DNA of 64,000 bases from UBA11524 sp964383815 (GTDB lineage Bacteria > Bacillota > Clostridia > Christensenellales > Aristaeellaceae). The stretch is from positions 114,102-178,101 of the forward strand of contig CAYLIC010000001.1 in the NCBI GenBank assembly GCA_964383815.1, given 5' to 3'. A model generated the notes under the pieces. That model was not told the DNA's origin and ran no database searches. It saw only the letters and a program-made list of their open reading frames with translations. Position 1 is the stretch's first letter, and each line of letters opens with the position of its first letter. Below, piece by piece: positions 41,353 to 49,782 of the stretch. A program made the position numbers and the translations under genes.

Positions 41353-42428
41353 TGCCTGCGGGAGGACAGCACCCGGTACATCACAATGCCTGCCGCCACG
41401 GAGGCATTCAGGCTGTCGATATGCCCGGCCATGGGCAGGGAAACCTTCTGGTCGCAGGTTTCCAGGGTCAGGCGGCTCACGCCTTCACCCTCCGCGCCAA
41501 TCACCAGCGCCACGCCGCCCTTGAAATTCACCCGCTCGTAGTCCTCGCCGTCCATGTCCAGGGCATAGGCCCACACATTCTGCTTCTTCAGCTCGTCAAT
41601 GGTGCGGTTCAGGTTGGTCACCCGGGCCACCTTCATGTGCTCAACAGCACCGGCGGAGGCCTTCACAGCTGCGGGTGTCAAACCGACGCTGCGGCGCTCC
41701 GGCACAATTACCCCATGGGCGCCCACGCATTCGGCGCTGCGGATAATGGCGCCCAGGTTGTGGGGATCGGTCACGCCGTCCAGCAGGATGAGGAAGGGAT
41801 CCTCGCCCTTTTCTGCCGCCAGGGCCAGCATGTCCTCCACGGTGGCATACTGGTAGGCGGAGGCAAAGGCCAGCATGCCCTGGTGGTGCGGGGTAATCTC
41901 GTCCAGGCGGGCCTTGTCCACCTCCTGCACCAGCACATGAGCCTCCCGGGCCATCTGCACAATCTCCCTTGCGGAGCCGGACAGTTCGCCCCGCTGCACC
42001 AGCAGCTTTTCAATGTCCCGGCCGGCCTTCAGTGCCTCGCGGATGGGATTGCGGCCTGCCAGCAGGTTTTCCGGCGCGGCATCCACCACGGGCGGCGCCA
42101 CAGGTGCCGGCGCGGGCCGGTGCTCAAAGTCACGATAGGAGGGCGCAGGCCGCTTCTCCTCCACCCGGTGCTCCGGCCTGGGTTTCCTGTCGAAGGAGCG
42201 ATTGTCCCGGCGGTCGTCATAGGTGCGGTGCTCGTCATTGCGGCGGTTTTGACCGTAAGACGGGCGGCTGTCACGGTAGGAGCGCCCGTTGCGGCGGTCG
42301 TCCCGGTCGTCCTCCGGGCCAAACCGGCGGGATGCACCCCGGTAGCGGGTGCCTTCCTCCTCCCATTTTTCCCTGGAGTAGTCCTTCTTCACCGGGCGCT
42401 TGCCGGGTACGTTCTGATAGAATGCCAT
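41349..42428 (-). CDS. rlmB: 23S rRNA 2-O-methyltransferase RlmB-like (SpoU/TrmH) with long charged N-terminal extension
   Basis: 359 residues. From about 118 on it is a standard SpoU methyltransferase: LAGRNPIREALKAGRDI (substrate domain), then LLDGVTDPHNLGAIIRSAE (motif 1), VIGAEGEGVSRLTLETCD (motif 2) and VSLPMAGHIDSLNASVAAGI (motif 3), with a trefoil-knot SAM site. Residues 1-115 are low-complexity, dominated by Arg, Asp, Tyr, Ser and Pro (for example NDEHRTYDDRRDNRSFDRK), probably disordered and RNA-binding. Most RlmB proteins are near 250 residues, so the extension is notable. It lies between thyX and yacP. Confidence 0.93.
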   Translation of the reverse strand: MAFYQNVPGKRPVKKDYSREKWEEEGTRYRGASRRFGPEDDRDDRRNGRSYRDSRPSYGQNRRNDEHRTYDDRRDNRSFDRKPRPEHRVEEKRPAPSYRDFEHRPAPAPVAPPVVDAAPENLLAGRNPIREALKAGRDIEKLLVQRGELSGSAREIVQMAREAHVLVQEVDKARLDEITPHHQGMLAFASAYQYATVEDMLALAAEKGEDPFLILLDGVTDPHNLGAIIRSAECVGAHGVIVPERRSVGLTPAAVKASAGAVEHMKVARVTNLNRTIDELKKQNVWAYALDMDGEDYERVNFKGGVALVIGAEGEGVSRLTLETCDQKVSLPMAGHIDSLNASVAAGIVMYRVLSSRRQ

Positions 42429-42430
42429 TG

Positions 42431-43174
42431 TTATTCTCCTCTATGCTTCAATTCTTCAATCATTGCCTGGCGTTCACGCTTGATGTCGCCAGCCTTGCCG
42501 CAGGTTTTGGCACCCTCCGGACAGGCGCCGCGCAGGCAGCCGGGCCCGGCATCGGCAAACAGGGCAGGCGCAACCTCCATGCACAGGCGGTGCATTTCCT
42601 TTGCCATGGCGCGAATCTCCCACTGAGCACGGTTGCACATGCGCAGGGAGAAAAAGTGCCGCAGCTCCCGCACGTTCATGGTCATCATCAGCCGGGTTTC
42701 GCAGGCGCCGGGCAGCACAAAGCGTGCATCCTCGTTGCTGCCTTCGCCGGTGCCCAGCCTTTCCTGCCACTGGCAATACCATTCGTGCATCTGCTGCATC
42801 TGCCGGTGATACTCCGCCTGCGCATCTTCGCCCAGCGCAGCAATTTTGGGCGGCATGATGTACCCAAAGCCGTTCTCGTAGGACACATACCGCTGGCTCT
42901 GCACGGAGAAGCTGGCCAGCCGGTGCCGTGTCAGCTGGGCCAGCAGCACACGGCTCACGCCCTCCACGCCAAAGGTGAAGGTTGCATGCTCCAGCACGGA
43001 TTCATGCCCCATGCCCATGATTTTCTGCACAAAGTCGCTCTGATCCTTGGCGGAAACCCGCTGTGTCAGGTCGTCAATGGTGGCGCGTGAATAGCACAGC
43101 CGCGCGCCCAGGGCCACGGTTTCCTCCGGGGAAAGGGTGTGGCGGATGAGCGCCACCTTCAGTTCAGCCTGCAT
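42431..43174 (-). CDS. thyX: Flavin-dependent thymidylate synthase ThyX
   Basis: 247 residues. The ThyX motif RHRLASFSVQSQRY (residues 83-96) is complete, with flanking MGHESVLEHATFTF. It makes dTMP from dUMP using FAD and methylene-THF. The family usually has about 215-250 residues. Starts with an 11-base overlap with mrnC. The C-terminus contains CLRGACPEGAKTCGK, a Cys-rich tail I associate with clostridial ThyX proteins, of unknown purpose. No thyA is in the window. Confidence 0.95.
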   Translation of the reverse strand: MQAELKVALIRHTLSPEETVALGARLCYSRATIDDLTQRVSAKDQSDFVQKIMGMGHESVLEHATFTFGVEGVSRVLLAQLTRHRLASFSVQSQRYVSYENGFGYIMPPKIAALGEDAQAEYHRQMQQMHEWYCQWQERLGTGEGSNEDARFVLPGACETRLMMTMNVRELRHFFSLRMCNRAQWEIRAMAKEMHRLCMEVAPALFADAGPGCLRGACPEGAKTCGKAGDIKRERQAMIEELKHRGE

Positions 43175-43580
43175 GGGTGTCCTCCTGCTGGGAAAGATCG
43201 AACAGGTACAGGAGCCTTTCCTCCTGGCCTGTCAGGTACAGGTAGCCAATCAGTGCCTCCAGCGCCGTGGCGGAGGCATAGTCCGCCGGGTTCTGATTCC
43301 TGGGCACGGGGTGCCTGGCGTGGGCGTTGCGCCCGCGGCGGAGGATGTCCGCCTCCGCATCGGTGGTCAGGCCTTCCAGCCGCCTGAGTGCCGCCGCCTG
43401 GGCAGCTGCATTCACCCGGGCCACAGCATCCTGGTGCAGGTGGCGCAGGTTGCGCCCACGGTACACCAGCCGCGTGCGCACCAGCAAATCCCACACCGTA
43501 TCGCCAATGAAGGCCAGCTGCAGGGGGTTCAGCAGCCGCGCTGCTTCTTCGGTCATGGGTGCGGACTCCCGCAGGCTCAC
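43164..43580 (-). CDS. mrnC: Mini-ribonuclease 3 (MrnC)
   Basis: 138 residues, RNase III catalytic domain without dsRNA-binding domain. Motifs LQLAFIGDTVWDLLVRTRLV, HARHPVPRNQNPADYASATALEALIGYLYL include the family acidic sites. It matures 23S rRNA. The start is GTG 43580 with AAGGAGG seven bases upstream; the frame extends far upstream but crosses the promoter. First gene of the mrnC-thyX-rlmB-yacP-sigH operon. Confidence 0.94.
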   Translation of the reverse strand: MSLRESAPMTEEAARLLNPLQLAFIGDTVWDLLVRTRLVYRGRNLRHLHQDAVARVNAAAQAAALRRLEGLTTDAEADILRRGRNAHARHPVPRNQNPADYASATALEALIGYLYLTGQEERLLYLFDLSQQEDTHAG

Positions 43581-43610
43581 GCCACCGCCTCCTTTATCGC
43601 ATACACCGTT

Positions 43611-43619
43611 ATTATACCA
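43611..43619 (-). promoter_or_regulatory. Extended -10 promoter of the mrnC-sigH operon
   Basis: On the minus strand: TGG followed by TATAAT, about 30 bases upstream of the GTG. No convincing -35. Confidence 0.5.
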
Positions 43620-43695
43620 TATCGCCCGCCTTTTGGATAGCCTTTTCGATAAAAAACCTTTCGCCGGGCATATGGTGCCGGCGATGAATGTTTTC

Positions 43696-43724
43696 TTGAC
43701 TTTTGGCACATGTTTGCGCATAAT
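43696..43724 (+). promoter_or_regulatory. Sigma-A promoter of the radical SAM-der-plsY-lepA operon
   Basis: TTGACT (43696-43701), a 17-base spacer, CATAAT (43719-43724), about 52 bases before the GTG start. Confidence 0.7.
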
Positions 43725-43776
43725 ATGCATAAGTGGGCTTTTGCACATTTTCACCCACATGAAGGGAGGCCTTGCC

Positions 43777-45081
43777 GTGTCCAGCACCATCACCCATGTA
43801 CAGAAGGGTTCCATCGCCGCGCGGCTGGGCCTGCGGACAGGCGATGTGCTGGAGCGCATTGCGGGCGAGCCTGTTGTTGACCAGATTGACTATCAGGCGC
43901 TGACCGCCCAGGAGCGCTTTCCCATCGACATCACCCGGGACGGGCAGCCCATGACCTTCCGCGTAAGCAAGGAGGACTGGGAACCCCTTGGCGTTACCCT
44001 GGACCAGACCATCGTGTCCAGCCCGCGTCCCTGCAAAAACCACTGCATCTTCTGCTTTATCGACCAGATGCCGCCCGGCATGCGGCGCACCCTGTATGTG
44101 AAGGACGATGACTGGCGGCTGTCGCTGATGATGGGCAACTTCATCACCATGACCAACATTTCCAACAGCGAAATGGACCGCATCATCCGCCGGAAGGTGT
44201 CGCCCCTGTACATCTCCGTTCAGGCTACCGACCCTGCTGTGCGGGTGAAGCTGCTGCGCAATCCCCATGCCGGTGACATCATGGACAAGCTCCGCCTGCT
44301 GAAGGACAATGGCATCCGCTTCCACTGCCAGCTGGTGCTCTGCCCCGGGTGGAACGATGGCGATGTGCTGCTGCGCTCCCTTGCCGATTTGCGTTCCCTG
44401 GCGCCTGCAGCCTGCTCCGTTGCCCTGGTGCCCGTGGGCCTCACCCGCCACCGGGAAGGCCTGCCGGAGATAACGCCTTACAGCAGGGCATCCGCCGCCG
44501 CCCTCATCCGCATGATCGAACCCATGCAGCAGCAGTTTCTGCAGGAGATCGGCACCCGGTTCGTTTTTCCGGCGGACGAGTTCTATTGCCTCAGCGGCCT
44601 GCCTTTGCCGGAGGACGAGGCGTATGAGGACTATCCGCAGATTGAGAACGGCATTGGCATGCTGCGCATGTTTGAAACCGACCTGCGCTTTGCCGTGGAG
44701 GACTTCCCCGTGGAGGAAACGCCCCCGCGCCGCCTGGTGATTGCCAGCGGCACGTCCATCGCCGCGCAGATGCAGCGCTGGTGCGACATGTTTGCCCCAA
44801 AGGGCACCGCGGTGCAGGTCATCCCCATTGTGAATCACTTCTTTGGGGAGTCCGTTACCGTAACCGGCCTGATTACCGGCGGCGATTTGGTGGCGCAGCT
44901 CCAAGGCGTTGCCTGCGACGAGATTCTCATTTGCCGCAACATGATCAGAAACGAAGGCGACCTGTTCCTGGATGATATGACCCTGGAGGACGTGCGCAAG
45001 GCGCTTCCCGCTCCCCTGAAGCTGGTGGAGAACACGGGCGAGGGCTTCTGGCGCGCCATTAGTGGATTGGAGGAAAAGTAA
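43777..45081 (+). CDS. DUF512 radical SAM protein with N-terminal PDZ-like domain
   Basis: 434 residues from GTG 43777 (AAGGGAGG seven bases upstream). N-terminal PDZ-like segment ITHVQKGSIAARLGLRTGDV. The radical SAM cluster is CxxxCxxC in RPCKNHCIFCFIDQMPPGMR (about residue 84), and the C-terminal DUF512 contains GTSIAAQM and TVTGLITGGDLVAQL. Function not known; family occurs broadly in Clostridia, often beside der. Starts the operon with der, plsY and lepA, separated by two bases from der. Confidence 0.93.
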   Translation: MSSTITHVQKGSIAARLGLRTGDVLERIAGEPVVDQIDYQALTAQERFPIDITRDGQPMTFRVSKEDWEPLGVTLDQTIVSSPRPCKNHCIFCFIDQMPPGMRRTLYVKDDDWRLSLMMGNFITMTNISNSEMDRIIRRKVSPLYISVQATDPAVRVKLLRNPHAGDIMDKLRLLKDNGIRFHCQLVLCPGWNDGDVLLRSLADLRSLAPAACSVALVPVGLTRHREGLPEITPYSRASAAALIRMIEPMQQQFLQEIGTRFVFPADEFYCLSGLPLPEDEAYEDYPQIENGIGMLRMFETDLRFAVEDFPVEETPPRRLVIASGTSIAAQMQRWCDMFAPKGTAVQVIPIVNHFFGESVTVTGLITGGDLVAQLQGVACDEILICRNMIRNEGDLFLDDMTLEDVRKALPAPLKLVENTGEGFWRAISGLEEK

Positions 45082-45083
45082 CC

Positions 45084-46418
45084 ATGGCAAGACCGCTGGT
45101 TGCCATTGTGGGCAGGCCCAATGTGGGCAAGTCCACCTTCTTTAACAAGATTGCCGGAAAGCGCATCAGCATTGTGGAGGACACTCCCGGTGTAACCCGG
45201 GACAGGCTCTATGCCGATGTGGAGTGGATGAACCGCAGGTTCACCCTCATCGATACCGGCGGCATTGACCCCCGCAGCGAGGATGTGCTCCTCTCCCAGA
45301 TGCGCCACCAGGCGGAGATTGCCATGGACACGGCAGATGTGATTTGCTTCTTTGCCGATGCCCGTGACGGCCTGACCGACGACGACCGGGAGGTTGCCAA
45401 CCTGCTGCGCAAAACCCGCAAGCCGCTGCTCCTTGTTGTCAACAAGGTGGACTACGCCGGCCTGAACGACAGCCTGTACGAGTTTTACGAGCTGGGCCTG
45501 GGCGACCCCATTGGCATCAGCAGTGCCAACATGCTGGGCCTGGGCGACCTGCTGGAGGAGATTTGCAAAAACCTTCCGCCCCAGGATGAGGACGAAACCG
45601 AGGATGGCGCCCACGTATTGCAGCTGGCTGTGGTGGGCAGGCCCAATGTGGGCAAAAGCTCACTGGTGAACCGTCTGCTAGGCCAGGAGCGTACCATGGT
45701 CAGCGACATTGCGGGCACCACGAGGGATGCCATCGATACCAGGTTCACCGCCGCCAACGGCACGGAGTACAACATCATCGATACCGCCGGCATCCGCCGC
45801 AAGCGCGTGGTGGAGGAGGAAAGCCTGGAGCGCTACAGCGTGCTGCGCTCCATCGCCGCCATCCGCCGGTGCGATGTGGCGCTGCTGCTGATTGACGCCA
45901 ACGACGGTGTCACCGAGCAGGACACCAAGATTGCCGGCCTCATCCGCGATGAGGGCAAGGCCGTGATTATCGTTGTGAACAAGTGGGACGCCATTGAGAA
46001 GGACACCGGCACGCTGGAGCAGTTCCGCAAGCAGATTATGGACGATTTGAAGTTCATGGACTACGCGCCGGTGCTGTTCCTTTCCGCCTTGACCGGACAG
46101 CGCGTCCACACCGTGCTGGACATGGTGGATCAGGTGTGGGTCATGGCCTCCAAGCGGGTGCCCACAGGCGTCCTGAACGATGTGCTGGCAGACGCCACAG
46201 CCGACCTGCAACCGCCTGCCTCCAACGGCCGCCGCCTGAAGATTTACTACCTGACCCAGCAATCCACCTGCCCGCCCACCTTTATCCTCTTTGTTAACGA
46301 TGAAAGCCTCATGCATTTCGCCTACGAGCGATACCTGGAGAATTACTTCCGCAAGACCTTCGATTTCACCGGCACACCCATCCGCTTCATTCTGCGTGAA
46401 AAGAAAAAGGAGAAGTAA
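45084..46418 (+). CDS. der: GTPase Der (EngA)
   Basis: 444 residues with tandem GTPase domains, each with G1 motif: GRPNVGKSTFFNK (about residue 10) and GRPNVGKSSLVNR (about 185); G3 boxes DTGGID and DTAGIRRKRVVEEESLERYS; G4 motifs NKVD and NKWD. The C-terminal KH-like domain includes LKIYYLTQQSTCPPTFILFV. Der is essential in 50S ribosome assembly. The ATG starts two bases after the radical SAM gene. Confidence 0.97.
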   Translation: MARPLVAIVGRPNVGKSTFFNKIAGKRISIVEDTPGVTRDRLYADVEWMNRRFTLIDTGGIDPRSEDVLLSQMRHQAEIAMDTADVICFFADARDGLTDDDREVANLLRKTRKPLLLVVNKVDYAGLNDSLYEFYELGLGDPIGISSANMLGLGDLLEEICKNLPPQDEDETEDGAHVLQLAVVGRPNVGKSSLVNRLLGQERTMVSDIAGTTRDAIDTRFTAANGTEYNIIDTAGIRRKRVVEEESLERYSVLRSIAAIRRCDVALLLIDANDGVTEQDTKIAGLIRDEGKAVIIVVNKWDAIEKDTGTLEQFRKQIMDDLKFMDYAPVLFLSALTGQRVHTVLDMVDQVWVMASKRVPTGVLNDVLADATADLQPPASNGRRLKIYYLTQQSTCPPTFILFVNDESLMHFAYERYLENYFRKTFDFTGTPIRFILREKKKEK

Positions 46419-46421
46419 GTC

Positions 46422-47027
46422 ATGACGATTGTGAAATACGTTCTTGTGGCGGTTCTCGCCTATCTGCTGGGTTCCATTTCCACAGGCCTGCTGGTAGCAA
46501 AATATGCCCACGGGCCCAACCTGCGGGAGGTGGGCAGCAAAAACACCGGCGCCAGCAACGTGCTGCGCACCATGGGCTGGAAAAGCGGCCTGATCACCTT
46601 TGCAGGCGACTGCCTGAAATCCCTTCTTGCCTGCCTGATTGGCCTGTGGCTGCTGGGCCACTATGGCGCCATGTGGGCTGGTCTGTTCGTGATTCTGGGG
46701 CACAACTGGCCTGTTTTCTTCCAGCTGAAGGGTGGCAAGGGTGTTGCCAGCTCCTGCGGGGTGATGCTGGTGTGCTTTCCCATTCCTGCCCTCATCAGCT
46801 ATGTGATTGCCATTGGAGTTATTGCCGCCACCAAGTTTGTATCCCTGGGCAGCATGTGCATGCTGGTCTGCTATGGGCTGGTGGTGTGCCTGTTCTCCAG
46901 CGGCGGCGATGTGATAACCATCCTGTGGGCCATCGCGCTGGCTGCCATGTGCGTCATCCGCCACCATGCAAACGTAGGCCGCCTGCTTTCCGGCACGGAG
47001 AGCAAGCTGGGCCAGAAGGTTAAGTAA
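46422..47027 (+). CDS. plsY: Glycerol-3-phosphate acyltransferase PlsY
   Basis: 201 residues, five or so TM helices. Conserved motifs: LLGSISTGLLVAK (near residue 14), VGSKNTGASNVLRTMGWK with LITFAGDCLKS, FVILGHNWPVFFQLKGGKGVASS with catalytic His and Lys, and IRHHANVGRLLSGTESKLG at the end. It transfers an acyl group from acyl-phosphate, the first step of phospholipid synthesis. Four bases after der. Confidence 0.96.
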   Translation: MTIVKYVLVAVLAYLLGSISTGLLVAKYAHGPNLREVGSKNTGASNVLRTMGWKSGLITFAGDCLKSLLACLIGLWLLGHYGAMWAGLFVILGHNWPVFFQLKGGKGVASSCGVMLVCFPIPALISYVIAIGVIAATKFVSLGSMCMLVCYGLVVCLFSSGGDVITILWAIALAAMCVIRHHANVGRLLSGTESKLGQKVK

Positions 47028-47041
47028 TGGAGGGTACCCCT

Positions 47042-48841
47042 GTGTCCGACAGACTTTCCAAGATTCGCAATTTCTGCATCATTGCCCACATCGACCACGG
47101 CAAGTCCACCCTGGCTGACCGCATTCTCGAAACCACCGGTGTTTTCCAGCACCGTGAAATGGTGGATCAGATTCTGGACAGCATGGAGCTGGAGCGGGAG
47201 CGCGGCATTACCATCAAGAGCAAGGCCGTCCGCATGAACTACAGGGCTAATGATGGCGAAACCTACACCCTGAACCTGATTGACACCCCCGGTCATGTGG
47301 ACTTCACCTATGAGGTCAGCCGCGCTTTGGCTGCCTGCGAAGGTGCCCTTTTGGTGGTGGATGCCACACAGGGCATTGAAGCGCAAACCCTCGCCAATGT
47401 ATACATGGCCCTGGAGCACGACCTGGAAACCATCCCTGTCATCAACAAGATTGACCTGCCCTCCGCCCAGCCGGAGGAGGTGCGCCAGGAGATTGAGGAC
47501 GTGATTGGCCTGGATGCGTCCTATGCGCCCTGCGTTTCCGCAAAAACCGGCCTGAACATTCAGGACGTGCTGGAAGCCATTGTGCAGCACATTCCCGCGC
47601 CCACCGGCGATGCGGATGCGCCCCTGCAGGCCCTGATTTTCGATGCCTTCTACGACAATTACCGTGGTGCCATCTGCTTTGTGCGCGTCAAGGAAGGCAC
47701 CATCCGTCCCGGCATGCGCATGCGGCTGATGGCAACAGGCGGCGAGTTTGACATTGTGGAGGTTGGCACCTTTGCCCCCGGGTATCAGCCCTGCGGGGCG
47801 CTGTTTCCCGGCGATGTGGGCTATGTGGCTGCCTCCATCAAGGATGTGCGGGAAACCCGCGTGGGCGATACCATCACCGATGCCGCCCGGCCTGCAGCAT
47901 CTCCCCTGCCCGGCTACCGGCAGGTGACCCCCATGGTGTTCTGCGGCATTTACCCTGCCGACGGCGCGGACTATCCCGCCCTGAAGGACGCCCTTGAAAA
48001 GCTCCGCATGAACGATGCCTCCCTGTCCTTCGACCCGGAAACCTCCGTGGCCCTGGGCTATGGCTTCCGCTGCGGCTTCCTGGGCCTTTTGCACATGGAC
48101 ATCATCACCACCCGGCTGGAGCGGGAGTGGGACCTGAACCTGGTCACCACTGCACCCAGCGTTATCTACCGGGTCACCAAAACAGACGGCTCCGTGCTGA
48201 TGATTGACAACCCCACCAACCTGCCCAAGGTGGACGAAATCAGCTGCATGGAGGAGCCCTTTGTCCATGCCACCATCTATACGCCCCAGGACAGCGTGGG
48301 CACGCTGATGGACTTGTGCAAGGACAAGCGCGGCATCTTCCTGGACATGCAGTACGAGGGCAACCGGGTGAAGCTGAACTACGACATGCCCCTGAACGAG
48401 ATTATCTTCGACTTTTTCGACCAGATTAAGAGCCGCAGCCGCGGTTACGCCTCCTTTGACTACGAGCTGAAGGACTACCGCGAAAGCGACCTGGTGAAGC
48501 TGGACATCCTGCTCAATGGCGACATCTGCGATGCCTTCTCCATCATCGTTCACCGGGAAAAGGCATACGGACGCGGGCGCAGCATTTGCGAAAAGCTGAA
48601 GGATGTGATTCCGCGCCAGATGTTTGAGATTCCCATCCAGGCGGCTATCGGCGGAAAGGTGATTGCCCGCGAAACCGTGAAGGCCATGCGCAAGGATGTG
48701 CTTGCCAAGTGCTATGGCGGCGACATTACCCGCAAAAAGAAGCTGCTGGAAAAGCAGAAGGAAGGCAAAAAGCGCATGCGCCAGTTTGGCACCGTGCAGG
48801 TGCCCAGCGAGGCCTTCCTGGCTGTGCTGAAAATGGACTAA
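47042..48841 (+). CDS. lepA: Elongation factor 4 (LepA)
   Basis: 599 residues, the normal size. G1 AHIDHGKSTLADR, switch ERERGITIKSKAV, DTPGHVDF, NKIDLPSAQPE; domains II-V and the LepA-specific C-terminus (ending with KKLLEKQKEGKKRMRQFGTV) present. GTG 47042 has GGAGGG seven bases upstream and begins the usual MSDRLSKIRNF; the ATG at 47027 overlaps the plsY stop and adds only five residues. LepA aids translation fidelity under stress. Confidence 0.97.
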   Translation: MSDRLSKIRNFCIIAHIDHGKSTLADRILETTGVFQHREMVDQILDSMELERERGITIKSKAVRMNYRANDGETYTLNLIDTPGHVDFTYEVSRALAACEGALLVVDATQGIEAQTLANVYMALEHDLETIPVINKIDLPSAQPEEVRQEIEDVIGLDASYAPCVSAKTGLNIQDVLEAIVQHIPAPTGDADAPLQALIFDAFYDNYRGAICFVRVKEGTIRPGMRMRLMATGGEFDIVEVGTFAPGYQPCGALFPGDVGYVAASIKDVRETRVGDTITDAARPAASPLPGYRQVTPMVFCGIYPADGADYPALKDALEKLRMNDASLSFDPETSVALGYGFRCGFLGLLHMDIITTRLEREWDLNLVTTAPSVIYRVTKTDGSVLMIDNPTNLPKVDEISCMEEPFVHATIYTPQDSVGTLMDLCKDKRGIFLDMQYEGNRVKLNYDMPLNEIIFDFFDQIKSRSRGYASFDYELKDYRESDLVKLDILLNGDICDAFSIIVHREKAYGRGRSICEKLKDVIPRQMFEIPIQAAIGGKVIARETVKAMRKDVLAKCYGGDITRKKKLLEKQKEGKKRMRQFGTVQVPSEAFLAVLKMD

Positions 48842-48853
48842 CGAGGTGCACCC

Positions 48854-49378
48854 ATGCCGCTGACCATGCAAGAGCAACAGGCCCGGGCCTATACCGCATG
48901 CTTCACAGGCCACAGGCAGCTGGACAAAAGCCTGCTGCCTGCCCTTTGCGTGCGGCTGGACAGGGTGCTTGCCCGGCTCCACGCCATGGGCTACCGCCGG
49001 TTCATCTGCGGCGGCGCACTGGGGTTTGACATGCTGGCGGCGGAGCGCGTCATCGCCCTGAAGGAGCGTGAACCGGGCGTGCAGCTGGTGCTTGCCATTC
49101 CCTGCGCCGCCCAGTCCCACCCGTGGCCCGTGGCCGATGGGCAAAGGTACGAGCGCATTATCTACGCAGCAGACGAAACCCATGTCCTCTCCCGGGTGTA
49201 CTACAAGGGCTGCATGGCTGTGCGTAACCGATATATGGTGGATCGCTCCTCCTACGTCATCTGCTACCTGACAGACACAAAGGGCGGCACCGCATCCACC
49301 GCAGCCTATGCCTTCAGGGAGAATCTTCCCCTGCTGAACATCGCCATGGAGGACGCCTGTGCCGCCTTTTGCAAATAG
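48854..49378 (+). CDS. SLOG-domain protein, DUF1273/YpsA family
   Basis: 174 residues. N-terminal TACFTGHRQLDKSLLPALCV, then FICGGALGFDMLAAERV (nucleotide-ligand loop), LVLAIPCAAQSHPW, and DRSSYVICYLTDTKGGTAST. These are SLOG-fold motifs seen in DprA/lonely-guy relatives and in YpsA. Substrate unknown; SLOG proteins bind nucleotides or nucleosides. ATG 12 bases after lepA with GAGGTG upstream, so part of the operon. Confidence 0.88.
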   Translation: MPLTMQEQQARAYTACFTGHRQLDKSLLPALCVRLDRVLARLHAMGYRRFICGGALGFDMLAAERVIALKEREPGVQLVLAIPCAAQSHPWPVADGQRYERIIYAADETHVLSRVYYKGCMAVRNRYMVDRSSYVICYLTDTKGGTASTAAYAFRENLPLLNIAMEDACAAFCK

Positions 49379-49381
49379 GCT

Positions 49382-49741
49382 TCACTTCCGCCGAATTTCG
49401 TGAATGGAGCCTTCCACATACTGCTCCTCGGTCTTGATTTCCCAGTGGAGCAGCACCGTCAACGCCGCACGCAGCGCAATCACCGCGCCAAGGATCGCCA
49501 GCTCGTTCCAGTCCCGGGCGATTACCGTGCGCAGCACCTCGCCACCCAGCTTGAACTCCAGCGCCAGGGCAATGCCCTGTGCCAGCTTCAGCCGGATGTG
49601 CGGGTCTTTTTTGAAATAGCCGATAACCCCCTGGCCGGCAGTAATCAGCAGCACCAGAATGCCTGCCAGCTCCACCAGACGAATGCCGATTTGCGCCGCA
49701 TAGCGGACAATGGTCTCCAGAAACTCAACGATATGTTCCAC
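49382..49741 (-). CDS. DUF1622 family membrane protein
   Basis: 119 residues with two or three TM helices (IGIRLVELAGILVLLITAG; LAILGAVIALRAALTVLL). The end LAQGIALALEFKLGGEVLRT, then HWEIKTEEQYVEG, matches the DUF1622 pattern. Function unknown. It is alone on the minus strand between the SLOG gene and hemW, with stops four bases from the SLOG stop. AGAAGGAG upstream of the ATG. Confidence 0.85.
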   Translation of the reverse strand: MEHIVEFLETIVRYAAQIGIRLVELAGILVLLITAGQGVIGYFKKDPHIRLKLAQGIALALEFKLGGEVLRTVIARDWNELAILGAVIALRAALTVLLHWEIKTEEQYVEGSIHEIRRK

Positions 49742-49782
49742 CTAGTATTCTCCTTCTCAATGCTGTAAAGGGAGCTGACCCC

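Noticed and set aside
46871..49183. A 770-codon open frame on the minus strand
   Set aside because: Antisense to lepA and the SLOG gene; the same codon-bias artefact, without domain motifs.
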